A stretch of 20,458 nt of DNA from IMG/VR virus record IMGVR_UViG_3300025439_000012, positions 1-20,458 of that record. The stretch is one strand, 5' to 3'. Positions 1 through 5,415 of the stretch are shown piece after piece. The position numbers and the translations under genes are program-made. The number at the start of each line of letters is the position of its first letter. Position 1 is the stretch's first letter. Source of the DNA: a virus. A model generated the notes under the pieces. It saw only the letters and a program-made list of their open reading frames with translations. It searched no databases and was not told where the DNA came from.

Positions 1-137
1 TCGTAATTCTTGAGTGCTTGCCTTGCGTTCTTGAAGTTGTCTTCCTCTTCCTTCGAGACCTGTTTGAATGTGAGTCCGTCCTTCGTCTCTGCAATCTCTT
101 CAAGGATAAAGTTAATGGGAAGGTCTGGAAGTCTCAA
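1..137 (-). CDS. Unknown protein, N-terminal part (cut by window edge)
   Basis: This is the last visible cistron of the leftward minus-strand operon and it runs off the left edge, leaving about 45 residues. The proposed start is TTG at 137-135, two bases after the TAG that ends the gene at 140-304. The same TAG-AC-TTG spacing occurs at all seven junctions of this operon. The visible part begins MRLPDLPINF and is rich in Glu, Lys and Asn, with a likely helix at residues 11-44. I recognise no family. The start is inferred from the junction pattern, not from homology. Confidence 0.6.
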   Translation of the reverse strand, partial: MRLPDLPINFILEEIAETKDGLTFKQVSKEEEDNFKNARQALKNY

Positions 138-139
138 GT

Positions 140-304
140 CTAGATGGTTTCCACTGGATTGATATGGCAATCTGGACAGTTGCAATCGCCATCACAATTT
201 GGTTTGATGGGTTCCAACTTGGCGAGTTTACTAATTGTGAGGAAGTCCACTTCCTGAAGTATCTCGGTCATTAGTTCGTCTGGAACGGGCCAATAGGTTG
301 GCAA
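140..304 (-). CDS. Small Cys-rich protein, putative zinc knuckle (54 aa)
   Basis: This is a 54-residue protein starting with TTG at 304-302 and ending with TAG at 142-140. Both ends lie in TAGACTTG junctions shared with its neighbours. The N-terminal part is a short amphipathic helix (residues 8-32). The C-terminal part has C37, C41, C43 and C46 (C-x3-C-x-C-x2-C), a compact metal-binding cluster. Purine-rich AGAGGT in the end of the upstream gene could serve as a ribosome site for the TTG. Function is unknown. Small zinc proteins are common in archaeal viruses, often as transcription factors, but nothing here proves that role. Confidence 0.65.
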   Translation of the reverse strand: MPTYWPVPDELMTEILQEVDFLTISKLAKLEPIKPNCDGDCNCPDCHINPVETI

Positions 305-306
305 GT

Positions 307-579
307 CTAGGTCTTAACCTCTGTGTAAGTGAAGGGTAGGTCTTTCGAGACAAGTTCTGGAAGGTGGCCCCACTCTGCTTGGTCTGCTATCATCTGAAGA
401 GTTAAGTCTGGGGTGGCAAGCCAAGCATCATAAGACTCATCGAGTAGTTCCTTAACGTCTGCTTGGGTTATCTGCCCTTCCCACGTTCCAAGGTCTCCGA
501 GAACGTCATCCCAGAAAATCATTTCTTGAATGTCTCGAAGGTTCTTGATTGCTTCCTCAGACAATTCGATTTGAGGCAA
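307..579 (-). CDS. Unknown acidic helical protein (90 aa)
   Basis: The reading frame is open upstream to an ATG at 636. I prefer TTG at 579-577 because it follows the TAG of the upstream gene by two bases, as at the other junctions, and because the ATG choice would overlap that gene by about 55 bases. The protein begins MPQIELSEEA and is acidic and predominantly helical, with Trp residues in the middle (FWDD, TWEG, AWL). It has no membrane segment and no Cys pair. No family is recognised. GGAG lies 12 nt before the TTG as a possible Shine-Dalgarno. It is part of the minus-strand operon driven from 2201-2221. Confidence 0.65.
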   Translation of the reverse strand: MPQIELSEEAIKNLRDIQEMIFWDDVLGDLGTWEGQITQADVKELLDESYDAWLATPDLTLQMIADQAEWGHLPELVSKDLPFTYTEVKT

Positions 580-581
580 GT

Positions 582-749
582 CTAGACCCAACTCCGAGAA
601 GTCTGAGTCAATTTGTAAGTGGCTTGAAGACCACATGGGAAAGTCATTATCACGTTGGCCCTGTCTATCTCTCCGTCCTCATACTCGAAAGTGATGAGGG
701 TTCCGTTGCGCGTCTTCATGCTCTTCTTACGGAAGGTCTTGCTAACCAA
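582..749 (-). CDS. Unknown small basic protein (55 aa)
   Basis: This 55-residue protein starts with TTG at 749-747, immediately after the stop of the upstream gene (TAG-AC-TTG), and ends with TAG at 584-582 in the next copy of the junction. The N-terminus is basic (VSKTFRKKSMKTRNG) and is followed by alternating residues suggesting a small beta domain (TLITFEYEDG, ANVIMTF, ATYKLTQ). GGGAG lies 9 nt before the TTG. The basic N-terminus plus small beta fold could fit a nucleic-acid-binding role, but this is only inference and no family is recognised. Confidence 0.6.
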   Translation of the reverse strand: MVSKTFRKKSMKTRNGTLITFEYEDGEIDRANVIMTFPCGLQATYKLTQTSRSWV

Positions 750-751
750 GT

Positions 752-970
752 CTATTCGCTCCCTTTGTCCCACTGCCCTTCGATGTCAATCTCGTCTAGG
801 GTGTTTTGGATTGCCTTGACTGCCGGAGCCAAGTTGAGAATGAGATTGCAGACTTCGGTGGTCTGGTATTGAGAAGTGTTTATCATGGATTCGTAGGCAG
901 ACTTCAAATCTCGAAGTGCCTCTTGGAAGGTCTGATACGAGTCTGAAGTCTTGAAGTCTTCTGAAGTCAA
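752..970 (-). CDS. Unknown helical protein (72 aa)
   Basis: The start is TTG at 970-968, two bases after the TAG of the upstream gene, and the stop is TAG at 754-752. The sequence has two likely helices: residues 9-32 (YQTFQEALRDLKSAYESM) and residues 40-65 (VCNLILNLAPAVKAIQNTLDE). The C-terminus is acidic. GGGAG occurs 7 nt before the start codon, the best-spaced ribosome-site candidate of the series. No known domain is recognised. The size and helical-pair design resemble many small viral regulators, but no function is assigned. Confidence 0.65.
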   Translation of the reverse strand: MTSEDFKTSDSYQTFQEALRDLKSAYESMINTSQYQTTEVCNLILNLAPAVKAIQNTLDEIDIEGQWDKGSE

Positions 971-972
971 GT

Positions 973-1359
973 CTAGGCTCCCACTGACTCCTTAATGGCT
1001 TGGGCCAGTGCCTTGGCGATGTCTGCATAACTCGATGGCTCTGTAGGTAGGTAGGTGATTGGCTCTCCGTCCTTTGGGAATAGGGTGACTGGTTCGGCCT
1101 TGCGCTGAATCTTGGGCGTGAAGGTCTCGACCTTGGGTTGCGCTTCGGACTTAGTGACCCGTTTGATTCCCTTGTCTCTTCGGGCCTTGCGTGTGTGAAT
1201 GAAGACCTTGATTCCTCTGAAGGCGTTCACGTTCTCCCTCAAGGCTTGGAAGGTCTGGGTCTCGGTGGCTGATTGGCTTGGGTCTGTGATTATCGGGAAG
1301 GCTGATGCCAGTGGGTTGGTTCCCTTATACATTCCGCGTCTGTCGAAGTGAAGTGCCAA
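973..1359 (-). CDS. Unknown basic protein with Pro-rich linker (128 aa)
   Basis: The frame is open up to position 1413. The junction pattern puts the start at TTG 1359-1357 (MALHFDRRGMYKG), two bases after the TAG of the upstream gene, and removes a 52-base overlap. Residues 1-60 look globular. Residues 55-75 are strongly basic (IHTRKARRDKGIKR). Residues 75-110 are Pro/Glu/Lys rich and probably flexible. The C-terminus (YADIAKALAQAIKESVG) is a helix. The design suggests a nucleic-acid-binding or bridging protein, which is inference only. It is the longest visible gene of the TAGACTTG-linked set. Confidence 0.65.
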   Translation of the reverse strand: MALHFDRRGMYKGTNPLASAFPIITDPSQSATETQTFQALRENVNAFRGIKVFIHTRKARRDKGIKRVTKSEAQPKVETFTPKIQRKAEPVTLFPKDGEPITYLPTEPSSYADIAKALAQAIKESVGA

Positions 1360-1361
1360 GT

Positions 1362-1559
1362 CTAGGAGACCTTCTCGATGAGTCCGTTTTTCATGGACAC
1401 GGTGGCATACCACTTACGCTGATATTCGCTTGGCCCCACTACGCAGAATTGGCCGTCTGCCTTGAACTCAGCCCCGAACATTGAGGTTTCGCCGTATCTT
1501 AGGGGTTGGCCCACTGCGGCCTTCAAGTCCTTCTTAGCCTTGTAATATGCGGCTAACAA
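1362..1559 (-). CDS. Unknown small protein (65 aa)
   Basis: The start is TTG at 1559-1557 and the stop TAG at 1364-1362. Both sit in identical TAGACTTG junctions. The N-terminal helix (LAAYYKAKKDLKAAV) is followed by what looks like a small beta domain containing Gly turns and the segment QRKWYATVSMKNGLIEKV. There is one Cys only and no membrane segment. No family is recognised with confidence. AGGAG lies 12 nt upstream of the TTG inside the preceding gene. Confidence 0.65.
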   Translation of the reverse strand: MLAAYYKAKKDLKAAVGQPLRYGETSMFGAEFKADGQFCVVGPSEYQRKWYATVSMKNGLIEKVS

Positions 1560-1561
1560 GT

Positions 1562-1909
1562 CTAGGCTAGACTCCTAAAGGTTGGCGCGGTTGCGTCGAA
1601 CTGGTAGGTTGCTGGAAGTCGGATGCCCCTTGAGAATGCCAGCGAATAGGCTTCGTCTACCTTGTCGGCCTTGCTTGAGTCGTAGAGGACTACGGGTTCA
1701 GGTGGGACTGCTAGACGGGTCTCGCTGACTTCGATGCAAACCACGTTTGTCTTCCACTTCTTTGCGGCCCTGACTTTAGCCTTGGTCTCTGCCTCTGCTA
1801 TGCTGTGTGCGTTGCCTACGTCCACGATTGCCTCTCTTCGGACTGAGGTAGGGCCACCGATGCGAATGCCTAACTCCCTCACTGCCACGAGAATGTGCAG
1901 TGCGGTCAC
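1562..1909 (-). CDS. Unknown protein (115 aa)
   Basis: The frame is open to 1990, but GTG at 1909-1907 overlaps the TGA stop of the upstream gene as GTGA, the classic translational-coupling overlap. That start gives MTALHILVAVREL. The protein ends in the first TAGACTTG junction of the series. Residues 40-60 are Ala/Lys rich and helical (EAETKAKVRAAKKWK), followed by a strand (NVVCIEVSETRLAV). The fold may be alpha/beta. No family is recognised. This is the transition gene: its own start uses a stop/start overlap, while all genes downstream of it use TAG-AC-TTG. Confidence 0.65.
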   Translation of the reverse strand: MTALHILVAVRELGIRIGGPTSVRREAIVDVGNAHSIAEAETKAKVRAAKKWKTNVVCIEVSETRLAVPPEPVVLYDSSKADKVDEAYSLAFSRGIRLPATYQFDATAPTFRSLA

Positions 1910-2187
1910 TGTAGGGTCGCCCTCTCGAAATGTTGGTTCAGTTCTAGGTCGGCCTCTTCCTTCGTCCACATCGTATTGGTTCCGAAGCAAATCCAGCCTA
2001 GTGCGGCCATCTTCTGAAGGTTGTTTGTGCTGAGTCCGAAGACAGTGCTATACCCTGTTTCGGCTCTCATGTGGACTATAGCGTGGTCTCCGCTTTGCGT
2101 CACCCACACACGCGACACGCCCTTATCAAAGGCTAGGGCTGTCTCGATTGCCGTCTGTCGTTCTGCCCGTTGGGTTTTTGTTATCAT
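1906..2187 (-). CDS. Unknown protein, first gene of minus-strand operon (93 aa)
   Basis: The longest frame starts at 2238, but that start lies upstream of the TATA box. ATG at 2187-2185 (MITKTQRAERQT) lies about 30 nt downstream of GATATATGG on the minus strand (about 2213-2220), giving a leaderless message. The protein has a basic helical N-terminus, a beta region around residues 28-52 (VWVTQSGDHAIVHM, YSTVFGL) and an acidic helix near the C-terminus. No family is recognised. As the promoter-proximal gene of a nine-gene unit of small proteins it could be an early regulator, but that is inference from position. Confidence 0.7.
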   Translation of the reverse strand: MITKTQRAERQTAIETALAFDKGVSRVWVTQSGDHAIVHMRAETGYSTVFGLSTNNLQKMAALGWICFGTNTMWTKEEADLELNQHFERATLQ

Positions 2188-2200
2188 TGGTCTCTGGGTA

Positions 2201-2221
2201 GGGGGGTATACCATATATCCC
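2201..2221 (-). promoter_or_regulatory. TATA promoter of the minus-strand operon with near-palindromic element
   Basis: The stretch reads GGGGGGTATACCATATATCCC on the plus strand. On the minus strand the ATATATGG part sits about 30 nt before ATG 2187, the spacing seen for leaderless genes throughout this window. Closely related sequences occur at 2401-2422 and 16914-16934, so the box may also be an operator. Confidence 0.7.
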
Positions 2222-2983
2222 TTGTTGTCCTTTTCCACAACTCCCCTCTCCCCGCGCCCCCCTCATCCCTCTAAGAACTTTATATAGGACATAACCACTT
2301 CCGATGGAGCCGATGCAAACCTAGTGGCAGTGGGTCTGTGCGGGGGATGTAAACCCGTCCTCATAACAGCCTCTTCTAACTTGGTAAATCTTGCAGGAGT
2401 GAGGGGGTATATGGTATATCCCTTACATGAACTAGGGGTAGTCCCATATAGAATCCCCTGATTAGGTTTCACCGAGTCGCACAGTCGCTATAAGGGACAC
2501 CATGAGACGCGGCCCGTCTGGGAGCCGAGAATGAAAACCCCTAACAGGTTCGTTTCCAGTGGAAGCGGTGGGGGTGCTATATAAAGACCTACGTTTCCAC
2601 TGCAACCGCGCCCCTACCTTTATAAGCCCGACCCCGCTTTCCAGTCGAGCCATGTTGCCCATCATGGCCAAGAGGGTATACCCCCATATATACCCTTCGC
2701 ACCCCTTATAGGCGCGACCAGTGTTTCCAGTGCAAACGGCAGTAAGCATTCTTTATATACCACCCCCCTGTTACCAGTGCAGGGCTTCCGCAGGATAGCA
2801 CAGCCACACACATTATAAAGTGTCACACATGGAACTTTATGATACCAGTGTCCCTAAGTAGCACAAGCACACTCCCATTATAAAGTCGCACATAGAGAAT
2901 TGAGTGATGGCTTCCTACCTCTAGTTCTGCACATGGGAAGGCCGCGAGAACCTTTATAGAGTCCCGTTTAGCAGAGATAGACC
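2222..2983. promoter_or_regulatory. Gene-poor region: array of TATA-like boxes with TTCCAGTGGAA-type dyads
   Basis: No convincing gene of normal size lies here. TATA-like boxes occur about every 60-100 bases (for example 2278, 2577, 2618, 2705, 2751, 2811, 2836, 2876 and 2952). Dyad elements related to TTCCAGTGGAA lie at 2299-2309, 2554-2564, 2595-2605, 2639-2649, 2725-2735, 2772-2782 and 2843-2853. For the boxes at 2278, 2618, 2705 and 2751 the dyad begins 20-21 bp downstream, which places it against the predicted transcription start. A 19-codon ORF (2652-2711, M-L-P-I-M-A-K-R) follows the 2618 box by 34 nt and ends inside the next box. The region separates the leftward operon from the rightward genes, so a control region or replication origin is plausible. 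Confidence 0.55.
2401..2422. promoter_or_regulatory. Second copy of the GGG-TATA-TATA-CCC near-palindrome
   Basis: GGGGGTATATGGTATATCCC is almost the same as the operon promoter at 2201-2221, with the central four bases inverted (TGGT against ACCA). No plausible gene starts at the expected distance on either strand. It may be an operator copy or a promoter for an untranslated RNA. Confidence 0.45.
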
Positions 2984-3166
2984 ATGACAGATACTAAGGG
3001 TTGGCGCGATGCCCCTCTCCATAGTATGGTTCACAACTGTTCTAGATGCGACAAACTGAGCGAGACGGCACAAGCCTACGGTAATAGATGGCTTTGCCTA
3101 GAATGTTGGAACGTCGAAAGTGAGGGGCCGTTTCCGATGATGTTTATCCATTCACAATCTTTATAG
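2984..3166 (+). CDS. Small zinc-ribbon protein (60 aa)
   Basis: This 60-residue protein has C19-x2-C22 and C38-x2-C41 (NCSRCDK and WLCLECW), a four-Cys zinc ribbon. ATG 2984 is 32 nt downstream of the C of CTTTATAG at 2952, so the message is leaderless. The last codons are CAA-TCT-TTA-TAG, and this CTTTATAG is itself the TATA box of the next gene, so stop codon and promoter are superimposed. Zinc ribbons of this size in archaeal viruses are often transcription regulators or protein-interaction modules. The exact role is unknown. Confidence 0.75.
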   Translation: MTDTKGWRDAPLHSMVHNCSRCDKLSETAQAYGNRWLCLECWNVESEGPFPMMFIHSQSL

Positions 3167-3189
3167 AGTGGTCTCCTAATAGGATGGGT

Positions 3190-3354
3190 ATGGAAGAAGC
3201 CAAAGACGGGTGGCTGTGGCGTATGTTGGCCTTGACAGAAGAGGCCAGCAAGGAAGTAGACCAGTGGCTCAAGGCGCACCCAGAGGCCAGTGTCTTTGGA
3301 GTTGAAAGAATCGAGCGTCTGAGAAAGTTACCAACTAGGTATCCAATCCAGTAA
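3190..3354 (+). CDS. Unknown small protein (54 aa)
   Basis: ATG 3190 lies 31 nt after the C of the CTTTATAG box at 3159-3166. A second in-frame ATG at 3184 would give two more residues but fits the spacing less well. The protein begins MEEAKDGWLWRM and is helical, with heptad-like residues at 10-30 (LALTEEASKEVDQWL) and a basic C-terminal part (ERIERLRKLPTRYP). It has no Cys and no membrane segment. No family is recognised. Support comes from promoter spacing and from the absence of any competing frame. Confidence 0.6.
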   Translation: MEEAKDGWLWRMLALTEEASKEVDQWLKAHPEASVFGVERIERLRKLPTRYPIQ

Positions 3355-3676
3355 CTAATCGCATAATGGTTATAATGGATATAGGGTGGGGTATACCCCT
3401 CACTGAACACTAATAGGGGTATGAGCAACTAATAGGGGTAGGAGTCCCTTGGAGTCGGACAAAATCCTTATAAAGTCTGAGAGGACACCTGTTGTCGCCC
3501 AAGGTAGGAGCAAGTAGGCCAAACAAGCAATAAAGCCGAAATGCCCGGTGTGCGATTGCACATCTGGAAGACGACCCCTGCTTTTGGGTGCTCCTCTACT
3601 TTTCAGAGTCAGATGGCATCGGATGGGGCGGTAGTAACTACTGGTGGCGATAGTGGCTTTATAAGGAATCCGATAG
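3355..3676. other. Intergenic stretch with TATA boxes and a 13-bp direct repeat
   Basis: I see no well-supported gene here. ACTAATAGGGGTA occurs twice, at 3409-3421 and 3428-3440 (19-bp period). GGGGTATACCCC at 3389-3400 is a perfect palindrome related to the promoter element at 2201. CTTATAAAG at 3467 predicts a start near 3498 but no start codon fits. A 66-codon frame beginning at 3541 overlaps the next gene by 65 bases and has no promoter at the usual distance. A small hairpin (TGTGC-GATT-GCACA) lies near 3549-3562. Confidence 0.4.
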
Positions 3677-4243
3677 ATGTCGGACTTCGGAAATCTAGAA
3701 AGTCGCGTCCTAGCCCAAGTGTCGCACATGGAAAAAGTTGATAAACTTTATATAGGTTCGAGAGCAAGGCTAGAAGGATGGCTGGAAACCCACACGGTTC
3801 GCAATGTGTGGCCGACCCATCTAGACGGCAAGATACAAGCCGGGGAAGGTAGTTTAGTGTGTGCCTACGTTAAGCGACACCGCGTCAAGAACGCCAGCCA
3901 CCAAATCTTTATAAACGGCAGACCCGATGCCTTGGGTATGGAGTTCGAGATAAGGAGCGTAGAACCAGAGTTCTGTGGAGACGGGACTGACATCAGAGCC
4001 ATCGCACATGACAGCCGCCACACTGTAGTTTGTGTCCGTCTGAACAAGTGGACACTGGCCAACAACCCTAACTCTGACACTCTCAGCATCCTGTTGGATG
4101 CCTTAGACCAGAAGTATAGGGAAATCCAAGCCAGTCGGAACGTCTACCGGGCCTTCCATTCCTACCTTGGAACGAAGGTGGCAAGCGGCAAAGAAGCCAA
4201 GAGGATTGCTCGAAAGGCTGGAATCAAGGTCGGAAAGAAATGA
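3677..4243 (+). CDS. Unknown protein (about 188 aa)
   Basis: The frame is clearly coding, but the start is uncertain. ATG 3677 (MSDFGNLESR) is only 20 nt from the C of a TATA box at 3657. ATG 3728 (MEKVDKLYIG) is another choice. A strong box, CTTTATATAG at 3746, lies inside the frame and points to 3778, where the ATG is out of frame. From about residue 35 the protein looks globular (NVWPTHLDGKIQAGEG, KNASHQIFINGRPDALG). Residues 145-165 are helical and the C-terminus is basic (KEAKRIARKAGIKVGKK), suggesting nucleic-acid contact. No family is recognised. Its stop overlaps the next start as ATGA, so the two genes are coupled. Confidence 0.7.
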   Translation: MSDFGNLESRVLAQVSHMEKVDKLYIGSRARLEGWLETHTVRNVWPTHLDGKIQAGEGSLVCAYVKRHRVKNASHQIFINGRPDALGMEFEIRSVEPEFCGDGTDIRAIAHDSRHTVVCVRLNKWTLANNPNSDTLSILLDALDQKYREIQASRNVYRAFHSYLGTKVASGKEAKRIARKAGIKVGKK

Positions 4244-4479
4244 GTCTCAGTTCCTTCACCGAAGCCCTAGTGGGCGGATGGGCGAGAGAGTTCGCCAGCA
4301 ATAACTCCAAGACCACCTTCTTCATAGTCTGCAACTTCGACAGCAAGAAGTTCTTCAATTACGAGAGCCTTGAAGACCACTTCAAGAAGGAACACATGGA
4401 TAAGGTCACGAAATTTGCCCTCAGTCGTGGTGTTGCGGCAGATGTCTGGAATGAGGCTCTTAAGAGGATGACGAAGTAG
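4240..4479 (+). CDS. Unknown protein coupled to the preceding gene (79 aa)
   Basis: ATG 4240 overlaps the TGA of the upstream gene by four bases, so it is probably translated from the same message by reinitiation. The protein begins MSLSSFTEAL. It has a beta stretch (TTFFIVCNFDSKKFFNY) followed by a helical part containing HFKKEHMDK and a basic end (NEALKRMTK). It has one Cys. The H-x4-H spacing at HFKKEH recalls the second half of a C2H2 finger, but there is no matching Cys pair. No family is recognised. Confidence 0.7.
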   Translation: MSLSSFTEALVGGWAREFASNNSKTTFFIVCNFDSKKFFNYESLEDHFKKEHMDKVTKFALSRGVAADVWNEALKRMTK

Positions 4480-4495
4480 TTCGCAAAGAGCGAAC
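4479..4495 (+). repeat. Perfect 6-bp inverted repeat between gene end and TATA box
   Basis: GTTCGC (4479-4484) and GCGAAC (4490-4495) form a perfect dyad around AAAGA. It begins in the stop codon of the gene at 4240 and ends one base before the CTTAAATA box at 4497. No T-run follows, so a regulator site upstream of the box is more likely than a terminator. Confidence 0.45.
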
Positions 4496-4527
4496 CCTTA
4501 AATAGCCTAGCGAACAAGGGTATGGAC

Positions 4528-4610
4528 AGCGTGGAGTGCCTCACCTAGAACTGCATCATACGAATGGGGTTCCCTATGTCCTGTGCAGAGGACGTTTAAA
4601 GGGCCACGCT
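4528..4610 (+). ncRNA. Candidate structured non-coding RNA
   Basis: A good TATA box (CTTAAATAG from 4497) is not followed by any usable ORF: the only nearby ATG, at 4523, gives eight codons. The transcription start predicted by the 31-nt rule is 4528. Exactly there AGCGTGG (4528-4534) begins, and it pairs perfectly with CCACGCT (4604-4610). Inside are a hairpin ATGTCCT/AGGACGT (4576-4582 with 4589-4595, one G-U, 6-nt loop), a weaker GGG/CCC hairpin near 4566-4575 and a tiny GTG/CAC one at 4536-4544. The layout is tRNA-like in outline, but there is no T-loop consensus, and ten unpaired bases separate the 3' hairpin from the closing stem. Exact ends are inferred. Confidence 0.5.
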
Positions 4611-4660
4611 AATTTCATAAGACTAGAATCCTTAAATAGCATTTCAATCTTATGCAATGT

Positions 4661-5116
4661 GTGAGCCAAGAAGAAGAGGACAAGACCGAGTATGTGGTGG
4701 TTGATTCTTCGCCTAAAGGATACTGCCACCAAAGGATTCACGTTTCTAGAGAGTTGATAGAGAAGTCCATGAAGAAGGAAGAGGAGCCAAAGATGGAGAC
4801 TTGCACCTGCAAGTTCGATGGACATGGCCTTCAGGTGAATCCCAAATGTCCTCTTCATGGGCAGGTATGTAGTGGCATGGGGCTTACTCGCATAGAGAAC
4901 GAGCAAGTGATTCCGATTGATTCCATGAAAGAAGGTGTCCCGCCTATCGAACTCAAGATACATGGTTCGGCAGACCCAAAACTCAAGGTCGCAATCGAGA
5001 ACGCTGTGAAGAAGGCGATGGAGAGGGTTTCGCGTTGCACCTGCACTCCTGTTTCTGAGATTGAGGACAAACTCGACCCGAACTGCCCGATTCATGGCGA
5101 GACGAAGGAATCCTAA
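4661..5116 (+). CDS. Protein with two duplicated CxC...CPxHG zinc modules (151 aa)
   Basis: ATG 4652 lies only 22 nt from the C of the CTTAAATA box at 4630. The in-frame GTG at 4661 lies 31 nt from it and is preferred (MSQEEEDKTEY). The protein has two copies of one metal-binding unit: C48-x-C50 with C63-x2-H66 (NPKCPLHG), and C126-x-C128 with C142-x2-H145 (DPNCPIHG). They are separated by a spacer with a helix at 106-124. The N-terminus is acidic. The repeated module suggests internal duplication and a protein- or nucleic-acid-binding role. The same CPIH pattern appears in the virion-like protein at 19849, so this module is used more than once in this genome. No named family. Confidence 0.75.
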   Translation: MSQEEEDKTEYVVVDSSPKGYCHQRIHVSRELIEKSMKKEEEPKMETCTCKFDGHGLQVNPKCPLHGQVCSGMGLTRIENEQVIPIDSMKEGVPPIELKIHGSADPKLKVAIENAVKKAMERVSRCTCTPVSEIEDKLDPNCPIHGETKES

Positions 5117-5148
5117 CCTTTATTAACCCCAGACTCTATACCCATACT

Positions 5149-5169
5149 GTGACTTCATTTAATGCCTAA
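5149..5169 (+). CDS. Possible 6-residue leader peptide
   Basis: GTG 5149 lies exactly 31 nt after the C of the CTTTATTAA box at 5118 and opens a frame of six codons ending in TAA at 5167-5169. The ATG of the next gene follows after three bases (TAA-TTA-ATG). This would allow leaderless initiation followed by reinitiation. Support is positional only. Confidence 0.3.
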   Translation: MTSFNA

Positions 5170-5172
5170 TTA

Positions 5173-5358
5173 ATGAAGCAAAAGTGTCCAGTATGTGGAT
5201 ACCCTCTACGAGTGAGGCACTGTCACGGTGGCGGAGACCGACCCGGCAAACTCTCTGCGTGCCACCACCCCTTCAGGACGCGAGTATCTCGATGCCCAAG
5301 GGGATGTGTCAAGGCCACGAACACCCGAAGGGCAGAATGGGAGCCTTACACCAGATAG
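5173..5358 (+). CDS. Small Cys/His-rich protein (61 aa)
   Basis: Residues C5-x2-C8 (KCPVCGY), C17-H18, C30-H31-H32 and C41-x3-C45 (CPRGC) can bind one or two zinc ions. The protein is very basic (many Arg) and probably contacts nucleic acid. Start ATG 5173 gives MKQKCPVCG, typical of small zinc ribbons, in which the first CxxC comes right after the Met. No TATA box lies at the usual 31 nt. The nearest are CTATAC at 5136 and CTTTATTAA at 5118, the latter fitting a short leader ORF just upstream. The family is unknown. Confidence 0.6.
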   Translation: MKQKCPVCGYPLRVRHCHGGGDRPGKLSACHHPFRTRVSRCPRGCVKATNTRRAEWEPYTR

Positions 5359-5415
5359 TATCCAAAGTATCCAAAACAGTGAAAGACTTAAATAGGGTTG
5401 AGTGCATACCCTAGA

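Larger units (their letters stand above)
135..1564 (-). repeat. Seven dispersed copies of octamer TAGACTTG at gene junctions
   Basis: Exact minus-strand copies of TAGACTTG lie at 135-142, 302-309, 577-584, 747-754, 968-975, 1357-1364 and 1557-1564. In every copy TAG is the stop codon of the upstream gene, AC is the spacer and TTG opens the next frame. Six of the seven are preceded by C. Flanking bases on either side are otherwise not conserved, although each has a GGAG-, GAGGT-, AAGGT- or GTGGA-like purine stretch 7-12 nt before the TTG. Chance expectation for any given octamer in about 1.6 kb on one strand is about 0.02. Confidence 0.9.

Noticed and set aside
135-1564. One long polyprotein made by repeated -1 frameshifting at TAGACTTG
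   Set aside because: No slippery heptamer precedes the stops, and each junction has an SD-like run suited to TTG reinitiation. Kept only as an alternative.
2263-2749. Minus-strand frames of 69 and 95 codons in the control region
   Set aside because: They run across several TATA boxes and dyads, give low-complexity Gly/Thr/Pro products with no domain, and lack a suitably placed promoter.
3541-3741. 66-codon plus-strand frame before the gene at 3677
   Set aside because: It overlaps the clearly coding downstream gene by 65 bases, has no TATA box at the usual distance, and its product looks unstructured.
4528-4610. tRNA gene
   Set aside because: The 7-bp closing stem is right for an acceptor stem, but there is no T-loop consensus, no normal anticodon arm, and ten unpaired bases before the 3' strand.
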